Assembly (NCBI GenBank): GCA_902779765.1
Contig: CACZCQ010000004.1
Span: 62,001 to 126,000, forward strand
Length of the DNA: 64,000 nt
Reading direction: 5' to 3'
From: an uncultured Bacteroidia bacterium
GTDB taxonomy: Bacteria; Bacteroidota; Bacteroidia; Bacteroidales; UBA932
In this document: positions 16,924 through 27,149 of the stretch, one piece after another
Layout of the letters: each line of letters begins with the position of its first letter
Numbering within the stretch: the first letter of the stretch is position 1
Position numbers and translations under genes: made by a program
The notes under the pieces: generated by a model
The model's input: the letters and a program-made list of their open reading frames with translations, nothing else
What the model was told of the DNA's origin: nothing
The model's database searches: none

Positions 16924-18327
16924 TCAATACTTGACATCACTTCTAGATATTACATTCGGATTGGACATCGCACTCTTCCACCACGCCGTGTCAGGCATGT
17001 TGGAACCATACCAGGGCATGAACCACGACCACTTGGCGCCGGCGGACCATACGGCAGGGATGGAAGCGAATGCCTTGTCCCCATCTTTCCCGCATTCACC
17101 CAGAGCCACCATCTTCTTCGGATAGGTTTTCTGGATTTCGCTGAACTCCCTCTGGTTCGCTGCGGCATCCATACCGTAAAGGTCACGGGCCACTATGTCC
17201 ACATACTGGTCTCCCGGATACCAGGCGGTATCCTGATCGTATTTGGACGGATCCCCGTTATAGTTCTGGGTGGTCCACACCCATATCAAATTGTTCACTC
17301 CCTTGGAAGCGAAATAGTCGAACATCGCCTTCCATATCTTCCTGTACACCTCGGCACCGTCATAGCCCCACCAGAACCAGGAGGTTGTCCAGGATGCCTG
17401 CTGCTTGTAAGTGGCATTGCCGGCTGCTTCGTGGAAAGGACGCCAGACCGCAGCGATTCCCTTGCCCTGAAGGGCCAGCAGCACCTCGACCACCTTATCC
17501 ATCTGCCCGTAGAACCATTTGTTCTCCCAGGTCCCGGACGTAAGAGCGTTCTTTGCCCTGAAGGTGGTCTTGTCAGGCGAGCAGGTAACTCCGCTGCCGT
17601 CAAGTCCAGGCTGGGTATCCTTTGTGACAGGGACGTTGAAATGCCACATCAGGGACACTATTCCGCCGGCCTCAGCCCATTCCGTGACGGGCTTCAGGTC
17701 ATTGTAGTTGATCCAGTTGTTGTCCGAAGGGACATAGATATGGATGAAATCGTAGCAGTTCATCGCCGGATACTTTCCTGTGGCCGAGAATACCTTGTCA
17801 GCCTCGCGGTGGTTCCAGTTGACATCCGCCATTATGGACGATATGACCTTCTTCCCATACTGTCCATACAGATAACCGTACAATGCCTTGGCCTGATCGG
17901 TCGGCTTTGCCGTGACGAGGGTTGTGGTTATATCGATTTCCTCTTCACCACCCCCTTCGGGTTTTTCAGCGGCTTTCTGGGAAATGGTTACGGACTTGGA
18001 AAGGGTGCCTGAGGAAACGGTAATGGTGGCCGAGCGGGGCTCATATGCCGTGTTTGCAGATACTTTCAGGACATATGTTATCTGATACTTGTTGAAAGTG
18101 CCGTCCACAAGGGAAATCCAGCCCGGTACTCCGCTGACGACAGGCCTGGTCGGCGCGGTGACGCTCAGGCTTACCTCGGCGGCACCCTCACCTAGACTCG
18201 ATGACTCGGGACTAAGCGTGATGGCTGTCGGCGCCGGATCAACCGGTGTCAACGGTTCGTCAGGTCCGCAGGACCAGATGACAATGGCGGAAACGGCCAG
18301 GGCAAGGCAAGACAGTACTTTCCTCAT
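16924..18327 (-). CDS. GH26 beta-mannanase with BACON domain, surface lipoprotein
   Basis: A 467-residue lipoprotein, counted from ATG 18327 (MRKVLSCLALAVSAIVIWSC) rather than the ATG five codons earlier. After Cys comes an acidic stretch (GPDEPLTPVDP), consistent with export to the cell surface. A BACON domain spans about 30-118 and a Gly/Glu linker (EGGGEEE) leads to the catalytic domain. The acid/base Glu300 is in WRPFHEAAGN, with the GH26 SWFWWG motif close by, and the nucleophile Glu411 is in VALGECG. It probably makes the first cuts in mannan at the surface. The BACON domain is very similar to that of the next gene. Confidence 0.9.
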   Translation of the reverse strand: MRKVLSCLALAVSAIVIWSCGPDEPLTPVDPAPTAITLSPESSSLGEGAAEVSLSVTAPTRPVVSGVPGWISLVDGTFNKYQITYVLKVSANTAYEPRSATITVSSGTLSKSVTISQKAAEKPEGGGEEEIDITTTLVTAKPTDQAKALYGYLYGQYGKKVISSIMADVNWNHREADKVFSATGKYPAMNCYDFIHIYVPSDNNWINYNDLKPVTEWAEAGGIVSLMWHFNVPVTKDTQPGLDGSGVTCSPDKTTFRAKNALTSGTWENKWFYGQMDKVVEVLLALQGKGIAAVWRPFHEAAGNATYKQQASWTTSWFWWGYDGAEVYRKIWKAMFDYFASKGVNNLIWVWTTQNYNGDPSKYDQDTAWYPGDQYVDIVARDLYGMDAAANQREFSEIQKTYPKKMVALGECGKDGDKAFASIPAVWSAGAKWSWFMPWYGSNMPDTAWWKSAMSNPNVISRSDVKY

Positions 18328-18391
18328 CTGCAAATGTATCATTGGATCCCGGAGGGAGGGTCAGCCCCCTCCGGAATAAATATTCAGGCTA

Positions 18392-20797
18392 CTATATGTA
18401 AGCCAGTTTGGTAACGACGAGGTTCTTGCCCTGTACGATAAGGGCAAAGCCCCACCATTGGTGCGAAGTCATGGCAGCGAAGGCATTGCCTTCTGCCTTG
18501 AATGAGACATAGCCCTTCTCGACTGCCTCGGGAGAGTTGTCCTGGTTGAACTGGACACCGTTAGGAGTCACATATCCCATTCCTCCCCAGTGTCCGTCAA
18601 AGACCTGGATGGACCAGTCTGACGGATCGTCGGGAGTGAAATAGATACGTACTTCCGCTCCGTCCCACAGCTCGGCATTGACCCAGTCATCTTCGCCTCC
18701 AAGTTCAAGGTTGGTGGCGTAGTCACCGGTATGTGCGCTGGTTCCTTCCCAGACCACGGTCTCGGTAGCACCGAAATGCAGGAACGATATTCCGGTCACG
18801 TTCAGGAACTTGCCCTGGACGATGAGGGCCGAACCCCACCACTGCTTCTCGGTGAAGAGGTTGAATATCTCATCAGTCACTTCGAATGCGACGTATCCCT
18901 GGGCGGCTGCATCAGGATTCCTGTTCTGGTTGAACTGGTTGGGATTGTCCATACCCGGGAAGAGCATCGACATTCCGGCCCAGTGACCGGTGAACAGCTG
19001 CATCGACCAGTCGGAAGGATCGGCGGGAGTGAAGTACACCCTGACGACATCTCCAACGGCCAGACCGGCATTCACCCAGTCATCCTCAGTGCCGAGTTCG
19101 AGATTGTTGGCATAGTTGTCAGTATCCCTGGAACCTTCCCAGATGAAGGTCTCGGTGTAAGGCGCGGTCACCTCGAAAGGAACGGCCCAGGTCAGCTGGG
19201 TCCCGTCGATGAGGGTGAAGTCCAGACGGTAGATACCGGGCCCCATTCCCTCGGGAAGGGCGAACGACATTGCATTGTCAGCGCGTGTGTCATACTGAAC
19301 CACCTTCTTGCCCTTGATCACGATGGATTCAACCTTCATGAGATTGTTTCCGGAAATGGTGATATTCCGTCCAAGGGTGTAGGTAGGCTGGTCGAAGGTA
19401 ACCGAGATGGCCTCATCGTAGGAAACCGTCACCCTTTCCGTCTCGGTCTGGTAGCCGCTGGCGGCAGTCAGGGTAATCACGCCTGAATACGCACTGGAAG
19501 GTACGGTAACTACGACAGTCCCGGCATCAGCCACATAGAAATCGCAAGGGATGAGTCCGTTGACCTTGTCACCGATAGTGACACCCGTGACGAGGTCAAG
19601 GTCCGTACCGCTGACGGAAAGTTCCTGCTTTCCGGCAACCGCCTCGGTCCCGCTGATTCCGGTAGCTGACGGCTTGACCACTTCGATAGGATCGGTCCAT
19701 GCCTGCTTGCCGGAAGCGAGGGTAACGCCCACGCCACCGTCATTGGCTCCATCGGGAACGACGGCATAGATCTTTCCGTCCTGGTAATACCACATCGCTT
19801 CAGCATTGGTGAAGTCAACCTTGTTCACAAGGTCCAGGTCGGATCCGCTTATCTCAACTGTGCTTCCAGCCTTGTAGCGTCCGTCCTCAGCAAGAGATTT
19901 GATGCCCAGGTCGGCCACGGAAAGGGAATTGATGAATCCTGCATCGAAAGCCTTCCCGGCGAAGGAGGTAAGGGTGATATTACCGTCCGTAGCCGAAGGA
20001 GGAAGGTTGAAAGTGATCGACTTGGCACCGGGGGCGACAGTGAAATCAACATCGCTGGCACCAACAAGGTCGACCGTCTCGATCATGTCCAGATGCTCTC
20101 CGGTCACGGTGATCAGGTCACCGCTCTTGTAGGTCGTGGTGTCGGCCACCGCAACGGTGGGATCACCGACCACAAGCTCGGAATCCGAATAGATCTGGTT
20201 GGGGATGGTGGTCTGGTCCTCGAGTTCGTTGACATCGCCGACGATGACATAACCTGTAACGGCGTCACCCGGCACGGTGAGGGTCAGCTCGGTACGGGAC
20301 TGGCTGTTGAAAGTCGTCACATAGACTCCTCCCAGGATAACCTCCCTGACGTTGTTGAGGTATTCACCCCTGATGGTCAGGACATCTCCGGAAAGGACCT
20401 GAGCGGGCGAGAAGGAGTTGATGACGATAGGCTCGGTATACTCAAGGTCGAACCTCGTGGAGGCGGTCAGGCCGTCACTGGTAACCACGGTCACGGGGCC
20501 TACTTCAGCACCTTCCATGGGAACGGTGACACGGATCTCGCTGCGGGAACCGGAAGCGACGGTCTCGATTGCAGTGACGCTTGCGCCACCGGCGAAGCGG
20601 ACTTCGGAAACCTTCTCAAGGTTAGCACCGATGATCCTGAGCTGTCCTCCGCGCATCACGGGGTTCGGGGCGATGGCTGCCAGGGCAAGCTTGCCGGAGT
20701 ACTGGTCGGTGTCCAGTTCCTCGTTCTGGCAGGCGGTCAGACCGGTCATCGCGACAAGCAGGGTCGCGAGAATGGAATATTTAAATAACTTCTTCAT
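18392..20797 (-). CDS. TIG/IPT-repeat surface glycan-binding lipoprotein with two C-terminal Trp-rich modules
   Basis: A lipoprotein of 801 aa. Two ATGs are in frame (20803 and 20797). The second is chosen because AGGAGG lies eight bases before it, an unusually strong ribosome site for this genome. The signal ends MTGLTAC and acidic residues follow (QNEELDTD), consistent with surface display. About six immunoglobulin-like TIG repeats fill residues 35-545. Two homologous modules of about 125 residues end the protein (548-676 and 677-801), sharing WEGS/T, EDDWVNA, DPSDWS, GHW and QWWG. The position after SusC, SusD and another binding protein indicates a PUL outer-membrane glycan binder. No enzymatic motif is seen. 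Confidence 0.85.
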   Translation of the reverse strand: MKKLFKYSILATLLVAMTGLTACQNEELDTDQYSGKLALAAIAPNPVMRGGQLRIIGANLEKVSEVRFAGGASVTAIETVASGSRSEIRVTVPMEGAEVGPVTVVTSDGLTASTRFDLEYTEPIVINSFSPAQVLSGDVLTIRGEYLNNVREVILGGVYVTTFNSQSRTELTLTVPGDAVTGYVIVGDVNELEDQTTIPNQIYSDSELVVGDPTVAVADTTTYKSGDLITVTGEHLDMIETVDLVGASDVDFTVAPGAKSITFNLPPSATDGNITLTSFAGKAFDAGFINSLSVADLGIKSLAEDGRYKAGSTVEISGSDLDLVNKVDFTNAEAMWYYQDGKIYAVVPDGANDGGVGVTLASGKQAWTDPIEVVKPSATGISGTEAVAGKQELSVSGTDLDLVTGVTIGDKVNGLIPCDFYVADAGTVVVTVPSSAYSGVITLTAASGYQTETERVTVSYDEAISVTFDQPTYTLGRNITISGNNLMKVESIVIKGKKVVQYDTRADNAMSFALPEGMGPGIYRLDFTLIDGTQLTWAVPFEVTAPYTETFIWEGSRDTDNYANNLELGTEDDWVNAGLAVGDVVRVYFTPADPSDWSMQLFTGHWAGMSMLFPGMDNPNQFNQNRNPDAAAQGYVAFEVTDEIFNLFTEKQWWGSALIVQGKFLNVTGISFLHFGATETVVWEGTSAHTGDYATNLELGGEDDWVNAELWDGAEVRIYFTPDDPSDWSIQVFDGHWGGMGYVTPNGVQFNQDNSPEAVEKGYVSFKAEGNAFAAMTSHQWWGFALIVQGKNLVVTKLAYI

Positions 20798-20816
20798 ATT
20801 CATTTCCTCCTATCCA

Positions 20817-22112
20817 TTATTTGTAAGGAACAGCACGGAGGTTGTCAATCTTGATGACAGGCTGGCATTCGGTACCCGTAACTCCACCGTTCCATACGAA
20901 GATGGTGAGAGAGGAGAAGGACGATGCGTCCAGGGTGCCGGTGGCCTGCGATCCATCCGGTCCGTAGATAAAGCTGGAGTAAGGGATAGTCACGGTCACC
21001 CACTTGTTCCCGGTATCGAAGGAACCGGTGGCTTTCCATGGCACGTACAGGGCTCGGGGAGACTCGTTTCCGCTGATGAAGGTGTTGTTGGCACCCGCGG
21101 TAACGTTGCCGTCGATATCAAGCACGCCTGCACCACCACCTGTGACGACGGTGACACCACCGACAAGTATCTGCATGGCACCGGACATCCAAGGATTGGA
21201 TGTAGGAATGTACAGCTCGAACTTGAGGGCCATGTTCTTCCAGTCGGAGAAGTCGGCATAATCGGTCAGACGGGGGCTGTCGGCATATGTGACCGGATCG
21301 TCCCAGTCGCCGGGCCAGTATTCGAATGAGAAGTTGCCGTCATTCCAACCGCCTTCTGCATCCAGGGTGACATCCGGGGCGCCGAGACGGAGGAAGTTGC
21401 CGCTGAGGGCGGTTTCGTCGGTCTCGATCACCTGGGCATGCCAGCCGTGGTTGGCAGGATGAGGGTCGTCGTCGAAGTTGAACAGCATTCCGCGGTAATC
21501 CTTGTACATGAAGATGGACTGAGCCGTACCGGAAGAGGTTGTCACCTTGATCTTGCCGGGCTGGGCGCCTTCAGGAATCACAACGGATATCTCGGAACCG
21601 TCACCGGCGGATGCATTCACAGGATCGACACCGGGGAACTCGACCTGGACGGGATCGAAGAGATAGGAACCGCTGATGGTTACGGTCTCTCCAGGGTTCG
21701 CCCACTCGAGGGACATCGAAGAGATCTTCGGTGCGGGAGGAAGGACCTTGAAATCATAGGTGACTTCCTGGCCGTCCTTGGTGATCATGTATATCTTGTC
21801 AGTCTGGACGGACGGCATGGTCTTGGGAACCGAAACGAGCAGGGTCTTGGCTGTCATGTAACTGGTGTTCAGGATGGCAGCCTGGTCGTTGAAGTAGAGG
21901 TCGTGGATGCTGGTGAGATTGTCACCTACGATGCATACCACCTCTTCCATGTTGGCCTGGGTGATGATGACGTCCTTGTCGGCATAGCGGATGAAATCCA
22001 CCTTGGGGACTCCGGATGTCTGGACGAAACGGTCCGGATAATCTACGGAGTCGCAGGCCGCAAAGAGGAGAGCGCCCAGGATCAGGCATTTGTATATATT
22101 CTTAACTTTCAT
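20817..22112 (-). CDS. Surface glycan-binding protein (SGBP-B-like lipoprotein)
   Basis: A 431-residue lipoprotein (signal ending LFAAC, then DSVDYPD). Residues 35-200 hold two TIG-like immunoglobulin folds. The rest is a beta-rich domain with many exposed aromatics (GWNDGNFSFEYWPGDWDD, NPWMSGAM, TIFVWNGG), like the C-terminal glycan-binding domains of Bacteroides SGBPs encoded after susD. It should bind the target polysaccharide at the cell surface and raise SusC uptake. It starts 11 bp after the SusD stop. The ligand is inferred to be mannan from the operon content. Confidence 0.83.
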   Translation of the reverse strand: MKVKNIYKCLILGALLFAACDSVDYPDRFVQTSGVPKVDFIRYADKDVIITQANMEEVVCIVGDNLTSIHDLYFNDQAAILNTSYMTAKTLLVSVPKTMPSVQTDKIYMITKDGQEVTYDFKVLPPAPKISSMSLEWANPGETVTISGSYLFDPVQVEFPGVDPVNASAGDGSEISVVIPEGAQPGKIKVTTSSGTAQSIFMYKDYRGMLFNFDDDPHPANHGWHAQVIETDETALSGNFLRLGAPDVTLDAEGGWNDGNFSFEYWPGDWDDPVTYADSPRLTDYADFSDWKNMALKFELYIPTSNPWMSGAMQILVGGVTVVTGGGAGVLDIDGNVTAGANNTFISGNESPRALYVPWKATGSFDTGNKWVTVTIPYSSFIYGPDGSQATGTLDASSFSSLTIFVWNGGVTGTECQPVIKIDNLRAVPYK

Positions 22113-22123
22113 CTTGCGTTCAA

Positions 22124-23902
22124 TTAAAAGTCATACGAATAAGTCTCCCTGACATCGACGTGGATAGGTTCGGCAGTGGAACCGACATTGGGATTCATGA
22201 CGACATCCTCGGTAGGGAAAGGCATATAGAACATAGAAGGCTTGACATCGGTAAGCTCCTGGTCGTTGTTGTAAGTGACTGAGGAAACGTCCCAAGGACG
22301 GGCGCCGGGTCCGATGTAATTGTCCTGGGCATCGGTAACGAACTGCTTGTAGACACCGTCGAGGCCATTGTAACCTGAACGCCTCTGGGCCTTGAGGTCG
22401 GCGATGCAGGAATTGACATCGTAGTAGGAACGGCGGACATAGTCGTACCAGCGGTCACCTTCGAGAGCGAGCTCAAGGCGGCGCTCCTTCCAGATATCAT
22501 CGTAAGTGATGGTGGCCAGAGGAGCAGCGTTCGCCCTTGCGCGGATCTTGTTGACATATTCGAGGGCCGTGCCAGTGTCTCCGGTCAGGAAAGCGGCCTC
22601 GGCATATACCAGATAGATGTCGCCCAGACGCAGGATATGCGTGGGAAGCTGGTTGTACATACCGAATGAAGGATATCCGAATGCTGCCACGTGGTCGGCG
22701 ACATCTCCGTAAAGATGCTTGGCATAGTTGGCTCCGGTCTGGCATCCGAAAGTCTTGTTGGATGCATTGGACTCGAAACCGCCGGGGCAGTATGAAGGAT
22801 CATAGAAGAAACGATAGAAATCGAAACCACCCTTGTCGGTCCAGAAATAATCGTACTGGTCACCGAACATCATCATGGTAGCCTGCCTGCGGTCATCAAC
22901 GTCAACCCTTTCCTCGGGATTCACGATAGGTGAAACTCCGAAAGCTTCCTGAAGGTCGACGGTGGGGCCTTTCCAGTCACCCCAGAGGTTACCGTTCTCA
23001 TCGAAACCGACATTGCCCACATCACACTGGATGGAGTTCTGGGATGTCCAGTTCTCTTCCTTGCACTGCCAGTGCCATGTGAAGAGGCACTCGCCTGTCT
23101 GCTGGAACTTGTCGGGAGTCATCCTGAAGATGTCGGAATATTTGGGGGTAAGGGTACGCCCTGAATTCATGATCACATCCTCCGCATACCTGCGGGCGGC
23201 GCTGAGGTCAGCCTGGTCGAGAGATCCGTTCACTCCGGCCTTGGTCAGGTAAACCTTGGAAAGGAGGGCCTCGGCGGCATAGTAGTCAATCCTGTTCAAC
23301 TTGCCGATGTAAGCATTCTTGGGAAGAAGCTCCATGGCCTTCTCGAGGGTCAGGATCACATAATCGTAGACATCAGCCTTCTGGACCTTGAAAACCTCAT
23401 TGTAGGTGGCTTCCTTGATCACCTCGGTGTTGTCGTGGATGATCGGGACGTCACCGAAGGTACGGACCAGCAGGAAATAAGCCATCGCCTTCCAGGCAAG
23501 GGCCTCTCCGATGCAACGGTTCTTTACAGCCTCGGAGGCGTTGCCGTCGGCCTCACGGATGTTCTTGATAACGGTATTGCACTGTGCATTGACTGCCCAG
23601 AGGGAGTACGACATGTTCTTGAGGTCGCCGTCAGTACCGTTGACGGTAAGGGTGGTATAAGCGTTCTGTCCCTGGTAGACGTTTCCGCACATGGTCTCTG
23701 AACCATAGATGTAGAAACGGATGATGTCGTACCAAGGTGAATTGTACAGGTAGTTTACGCCCTGCTCGCACTGCGCGTCGTTCTTGTAGAAATCACCGGT
23801 GGTGAAACTGTCCTCGGAGGGGCGGTCCAGGAAGTTCTCGCAAGAGGAGGCGCCGATAAGCATGACAGCCGCAATGGCTATATATTTAAATGCATTTTTC
23901 AT
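22124..23902 (-). CDS. SusD/RagB family starch-utilisation-type lipoprotein
   Basis: A 592-residue outer-membrane lipoprotein that caps the SusC transporter and binds oligosaccharide. An upstream in-frame ATG (23920) overlaps the susC stop, but ATG 23902 is preceded by GGAGGA at about eight bases and begins the signal peptide (MKNAFKYIAIAAVMLIGASSC), so I use it. The N-terminal ENFLDRPSEDSFTTGDFY is a SusD hallmark. TPR-like helices carry CIGEALAWKAMAYFLLVRTFGDVPI, and the C-terminal WKERRLELALEGDRWYDYVR motif is present. It forms the usual tandem pair with the upstream SusC gene. Confidence 0.96.
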   Translation of the reverse strand: MKNAFKYIAIAAVMLIGASSCENFLDRPSEDSFTTGDFYKNDAQCEQGVNYLYNSPWYDIIRFYIYGSETMCGNVYQGQNAYTTLTVNGTDGDLKNMSYSLWAVNAQCNTVIKNIREADGNASEAVKNRCIGEALAWKAMAYFLLVRTFGDVPIIHDNTEVIKEATYNEVFKVQKADVYDYVILTLEKAMELLPKNAYIGKLNRIDYYAAEALLSKVYLTKAGVNGSLDQADLSAARRYAEDVIMNSGRTLTPKYSDIFRMTPDKFQQTGECLFTWHWQCKEENWTSQNSIQCDVGNVGFDENGNLWGDWKGPTVDLQEAFGVSPIVNPEERVDVDDRRQATMMMFGDQYDYFWTDKGGFDFYRFFYDPSYCPGGFESNASNKTFGCQTGANYAKHLYGDVADHVAAFGYPSFGMYNQLPTHILRLGDIYLVYAEAAFLTGDTGTALEYVNKIRARANAAPLATITYDDIWKERRLELALEGDRWYDYVRRSYYDVNSCIADLKAQRRSGYNGLDGVYKQFVTDAQDNYIGPGARPWDVSSVTYNNDQELTDVKPSMFYMPFPTEDVVMNPNVGSTAEPIHVDVRETYSYDF

Positions 23903-23919
23903 ATTCTTGTCCTCCATCA

Positions 23920-26900
23920 TTAGAAAGTGAGATTAAGACCGAAGGAGCAAGTCATAGGGGAAGGATAACGGCCGTTGTCGACGCCGAAAGTCAATCCTGA
24001 CGAATCCTGGGTGGAAGCACCGACCTCAGGATCGAATCCCATGTACTTGGTGAATGTATAGAGGTTCTGGATATTCATGTAGAGACGGATATTGTCCACC
24101 TTGATCTTGTTGAGCATGGTTTTGGGGAAGGTATATCCGAGAGTGATGTTCTTGATCCTGAGATAGCTTCCGTCCTCGATGTAACGGGTGCTGAGACGGT
24201 CGTTGTCGTTGGGGTCCTGGATGGAGGGACGCGGAGTCTTGGTTCCGGCATTGGCAACCTTGACATTGGTGACGTCATCCAGCCATGAGCCCTGGGTGTA
24301 GGTCTTCTGTGGATCGATCACGGTGAGCTTCGCCCTGTCGGCGATGGAGGTATGCTGGTTCGTCCATGTGCTGTTCATGTGGACAAGACCGTTGTATCCC
24401 TGGCCCATCATATTGTAGTTCAAAACCTTGTTGCCATAGGATCCATTGATGAATATCGACAGGTCGAAATTCTTGTAGGTGAATGAGTTGGTCCATCCGT
24501 AAGTGAACTTCGGAAGCGGTGATCCTATGTTGGTGCGGTCAAGCTCGTTGATCACTCCGTCTCCGTTGACATCCTCGAACTTGAGGTCGCCCGGCCATAC
24601 GGTCGTGTAACGGTTGAAGACACCGTCCTGGGGATATTTTTCAGCCCTGGGAGAATTCTGGATGTCTTCAAGGGACTCATAGACACCGATAACCTTGTAT
24701 CCGTAGAAATTGTAGAGGGACTCCCCTATCTCGGTCACAGAGACGACATCGCTCCACTGGCCGTAACCGACAAGGTTGGCATTGGCGCTTCCGTCAAGGG
24801 CGACCAGCTTGTTCTTGTTGAAGGAAATCTGGAAATTGCTGTTCCAGGAGAAGTCCTTCGTCTGGATCGGGTGGGTATCGAGCGTAATCTCGAGACCCTT
24901 GTTCTCGATGGTACCGTAGTTACCCTTGGGAGCTGCGAGGGCGGAAGAACCGTTGCCCTGGGTTCCCATATATGAAGGAAGCGTCATCGACATGAGCATA
25001 TCGGAAGAAATCTTCCTGTAAAGGTCGACCGTAAGGTTGATCCTGCTCTCGAGGAAGCTCAGATCCAAACCGAGGTTAGTCTGATGCTGCTTCTCCCAAT
25101 GGATACCGGTGTTGGAGATATTTGCCGGGCGCTGGCTGTCACCAAGGCCGGTAGGCATCTTGGACATTCCGGACTCCCAGGCACCGCCACCGATATTGGC
25201 ATTACCGGTCTGGCCCCAGCCGATACGGATCTTACCGCTGTTCATTCCGACGGAGGCTGCGAAATCCTTGAGGAACTCCTCGTTCGTGAACCTCCAGCTG
25301 CCGGCGAATGAATGGAACGGAGCCCAGCGGTTGTCAGGTCCGAAGTTCGAAGATCCGTCGTAGCGGAATGTGTAGGTGAAGAGATAGCGGTCATCATAAT
25401 TATAGGTCTCGCGGGTAAAGAAGGAAGCCATCGCGGCGCTTCCGAAACCGGAATTGACCGTGGGATTTCCGGTAGCGAGCTTGATGTTGTGGATCTCGTC
25501 GGAAGGAAGTCCTGTATTGTTGGCGCCAAGGTAGTTCCATCTGGACTCCCAGGCTTCCTGGCCGACCATCGCGGTGACGCTGTGCTTTCCGAATGCGTTG
25601 GCATAGGTCAGGTAGTTCTTGACCGACCAGTAGGTGCTGGCGTTGCGTTGTGAACCCATATAGTTGTTACCCCTCTGCCATCCACCGAGGTTGACCATCG
25701 GCTTGTAAGTCGTGGCCTCAGAGTTGCTGACGTCGAAGCCGATCTCGCTCCTGAGGGTGAAATGCTTGATCGGAGTGAGGTCTGCGTAGACGTTTCCGGT
25801 CAGTTTCTGACGCTTAAGCAGGTTCTCGTCCAGCATGGCGAGAGCGACCGGGTTTGCGGAGGTGTAGCCCTCACGTACGGTCGTGGAATAGTTGCCGTCG
25901 ATATCGTAAACGGGGATATCGGGGAGTGTGGACAATGAGTAGAAGATAACACCTTCCTGACCGTCGGCCAGCTTGATGTTATCGTTTGTGACTGCATAAG
26001 TGGCGTTCAAACCAAGCTTGAACCAGCTCTTGAGCTGGGCGTCGAGGTTGGTACGGAAAGATACACGGTCGAAGTTGGAACCGATGATGGTACCCTGCTG
26101 GTCCATGTAAGAACCGGACACATAGTACTGGACCTTTTCGGTACCGCCCTGGGCGCTGATCTGATGCTGATGCTGGAGAGCAGTGCGGAACACCTCGTCC
26201 TGCCAGTTGGTTCCCTTTCCGAGAATGGAAGGATCGGCATACCAGCCGTTGTGGTCCACGAGTCCGAGGTCTACCATATCATTGTAATACTCCGCGAACT
26301 CCCTGAGGTTCATCATGTCGATCCTGCTGTTCTGGCGGGATACGGCGAACATTCCGTCGTATGAGAACTTGGCCTCGCCTGCCTTACCGTGCCTGGTAGT
26401 GATGAGGACGACACCGTTCGCACCCTGGGCACCGTAGATGGCCGTAGCGGAAGCATCCTTTAGGATTTCCATCGATACGATATCGGCAGGGTTGATGGTT
26501 GCAAGAGGAGAGATGGTGGAAACCTTACCGTTTCCGAGGCCACCGAGTCCGAAATCCCATCCGGAGTTTCCTCCACCCTGGACGATCACACCGTCGATGA
26601 CGTAGAGAGGCTCGGCATTGGCGTTGACCGTAGCCTGTCCGCGGACGCGGATCGAGGATGAAGAACCAGGGGCTCCTGAGGTCTGTACCGCGGATACACC
26701 GGCGGCACGGCCCTGCAGGGACTGGTCAAGGTTAGTGATGATCGAGCCCTTGAGGTCTTCCTCCCTCATGGAGACGGAAGCACCGGAAAGGTCGCTTCTT
26801 TTCATAGTACCGTATCCCACGACGACGACTTCATCGAGGAATTCGGCATCTTCCTTAAGGACGATGTTGATCGCAGTGCGGTTACCGACCGCGATCTCCT

Positions 26901-27132
26901 GGGAAGCATAACCGATGGAAGAGAACACGAGTGTCGCACCGGGCTTCACCGTGATCGCGTAGTTTCCATCCAGGTCTGTGACGGCACCGTTTGCGGTGCC
27001 TTTCTCCACGACGCTCGCTCCGATCACACCGTTCCCGGCCTCGTCCTTGACGACGCCGGATACCTTGACCTGGGCGGACAGGGCAACAGTGCAGAAGAGA
27101 GCCATCATGAAGGCTAACAGCTTGTGTTTCAT
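23920..27132 (-). CDS. SusC/RagA family TonB-dependent transporter
   Basis: A 1070-residue outer-membrane TonB-dependent transporter. The frame extends to 27240, but ATG 27132 starts a signal peptide (MKHKLLAFMMALFCTVALSAQ). A carboxypeptidase-like domain (about 24-100, with DLDGNYAITVKPG) is followed by the TonB box region (DEVVVVGYGT), the plug (about 120-260) and the 22-strand barrel ending in a terminal Phe. There is no STN signalling domain, so it does not itself signal to an anti-sigma factor, consistent with the AraC regulator upstream. It starts 17 bp after GH5_7 and precedes susD. Confidence 0.97.
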   Translation of the reverse strand: MKHKLLAFMMALFCTVALSAQVKVSGVVKDEAGNGVIGASVVEKGTANGAVTDLDGNYAITVKPGATLVFSSIGYASQEIAVGNRTAINIVLKEDAEFLDEVVVVGYGTMKRSDLSGASVSMREEDLKGSIITNLDQSLQGRAAGVSAVQTSGAPGSSSSIRVRGQATVNANAEPLYVIDGVIVQGGGNSGWDFGLGGLGNGKVSTISPLATINPADIVSMEILKDASATAIYGAQGANGVVLITTRHGKAGEAKFSYDGMFAVSRQNSRIDMMNLREFAEYYNDMVDLGLVDHNGWYADPSILGKGTNWQDEVFRTALQHQHQISAQGGTEKVQYYVSGSYMDQQGTIIGSNFDRVSFRTNLDAQLKSWFKLGLNATYAVTNDNIKLADGQEGVIFYSLSTLPDIPVYDIDGNYSTTVREGYTSANPVALAMLDENLLKRQKLTGNVYADLTPIKHFTLRSEIGFDVSNSEATTYKPMVNLGGWQRGNNYMGSQRNASTYWSVKNYLTYANAFGKHSVTAMVGQEAWESRWNYLGANNTGLPSDEIHNIKLATGNPTVNSGFGSAAMASFFTRETYNYDDRYLFTYTFRYDGSSNFGPDNRWAPFHSFAGSWRFTNEEFLKDFAASVGMNSGKIRIGWGQTGNANIGGGAWESGMSKMPTGLGDSQRPANISNTGIHWEKQHQTNLGLDLSFLESRINLTVDLYRKISSDMLMSMTLPSYMGTQGNGSSALAAPKGNYGTIENKGLEITLDTHPIQTKDFSWNSNFQISFNKNKLVALDGSANANLVGYGQWSDVVSVTEIGESLYNFYGYKVIGVYESLEDIQNSPRAEKYPQDGVFNRYTTVWPGDLKFEDVNGDGVINELDRTNIGSPLPKFTYGWTNSFTYKNFDLSIFINGSYGNKVLNYNMMGQGYNGLVHMNSTWTNQHTSIADRAKLTVIDPQKTYTQGSWLDDVTNVKVANAGTKTPRPSIQDPNDNDRLSTRYIEDGSYLRIKNITLGYTFPKTMLNKIKVDNIRLYMNIQNLYTFTKYMGFDPEVGASTQDSSGLTFGVDNGRYPSPMTCSFGLNLTF

Positions 27133-27149
27133 GCTACTTGATTTGTTGA

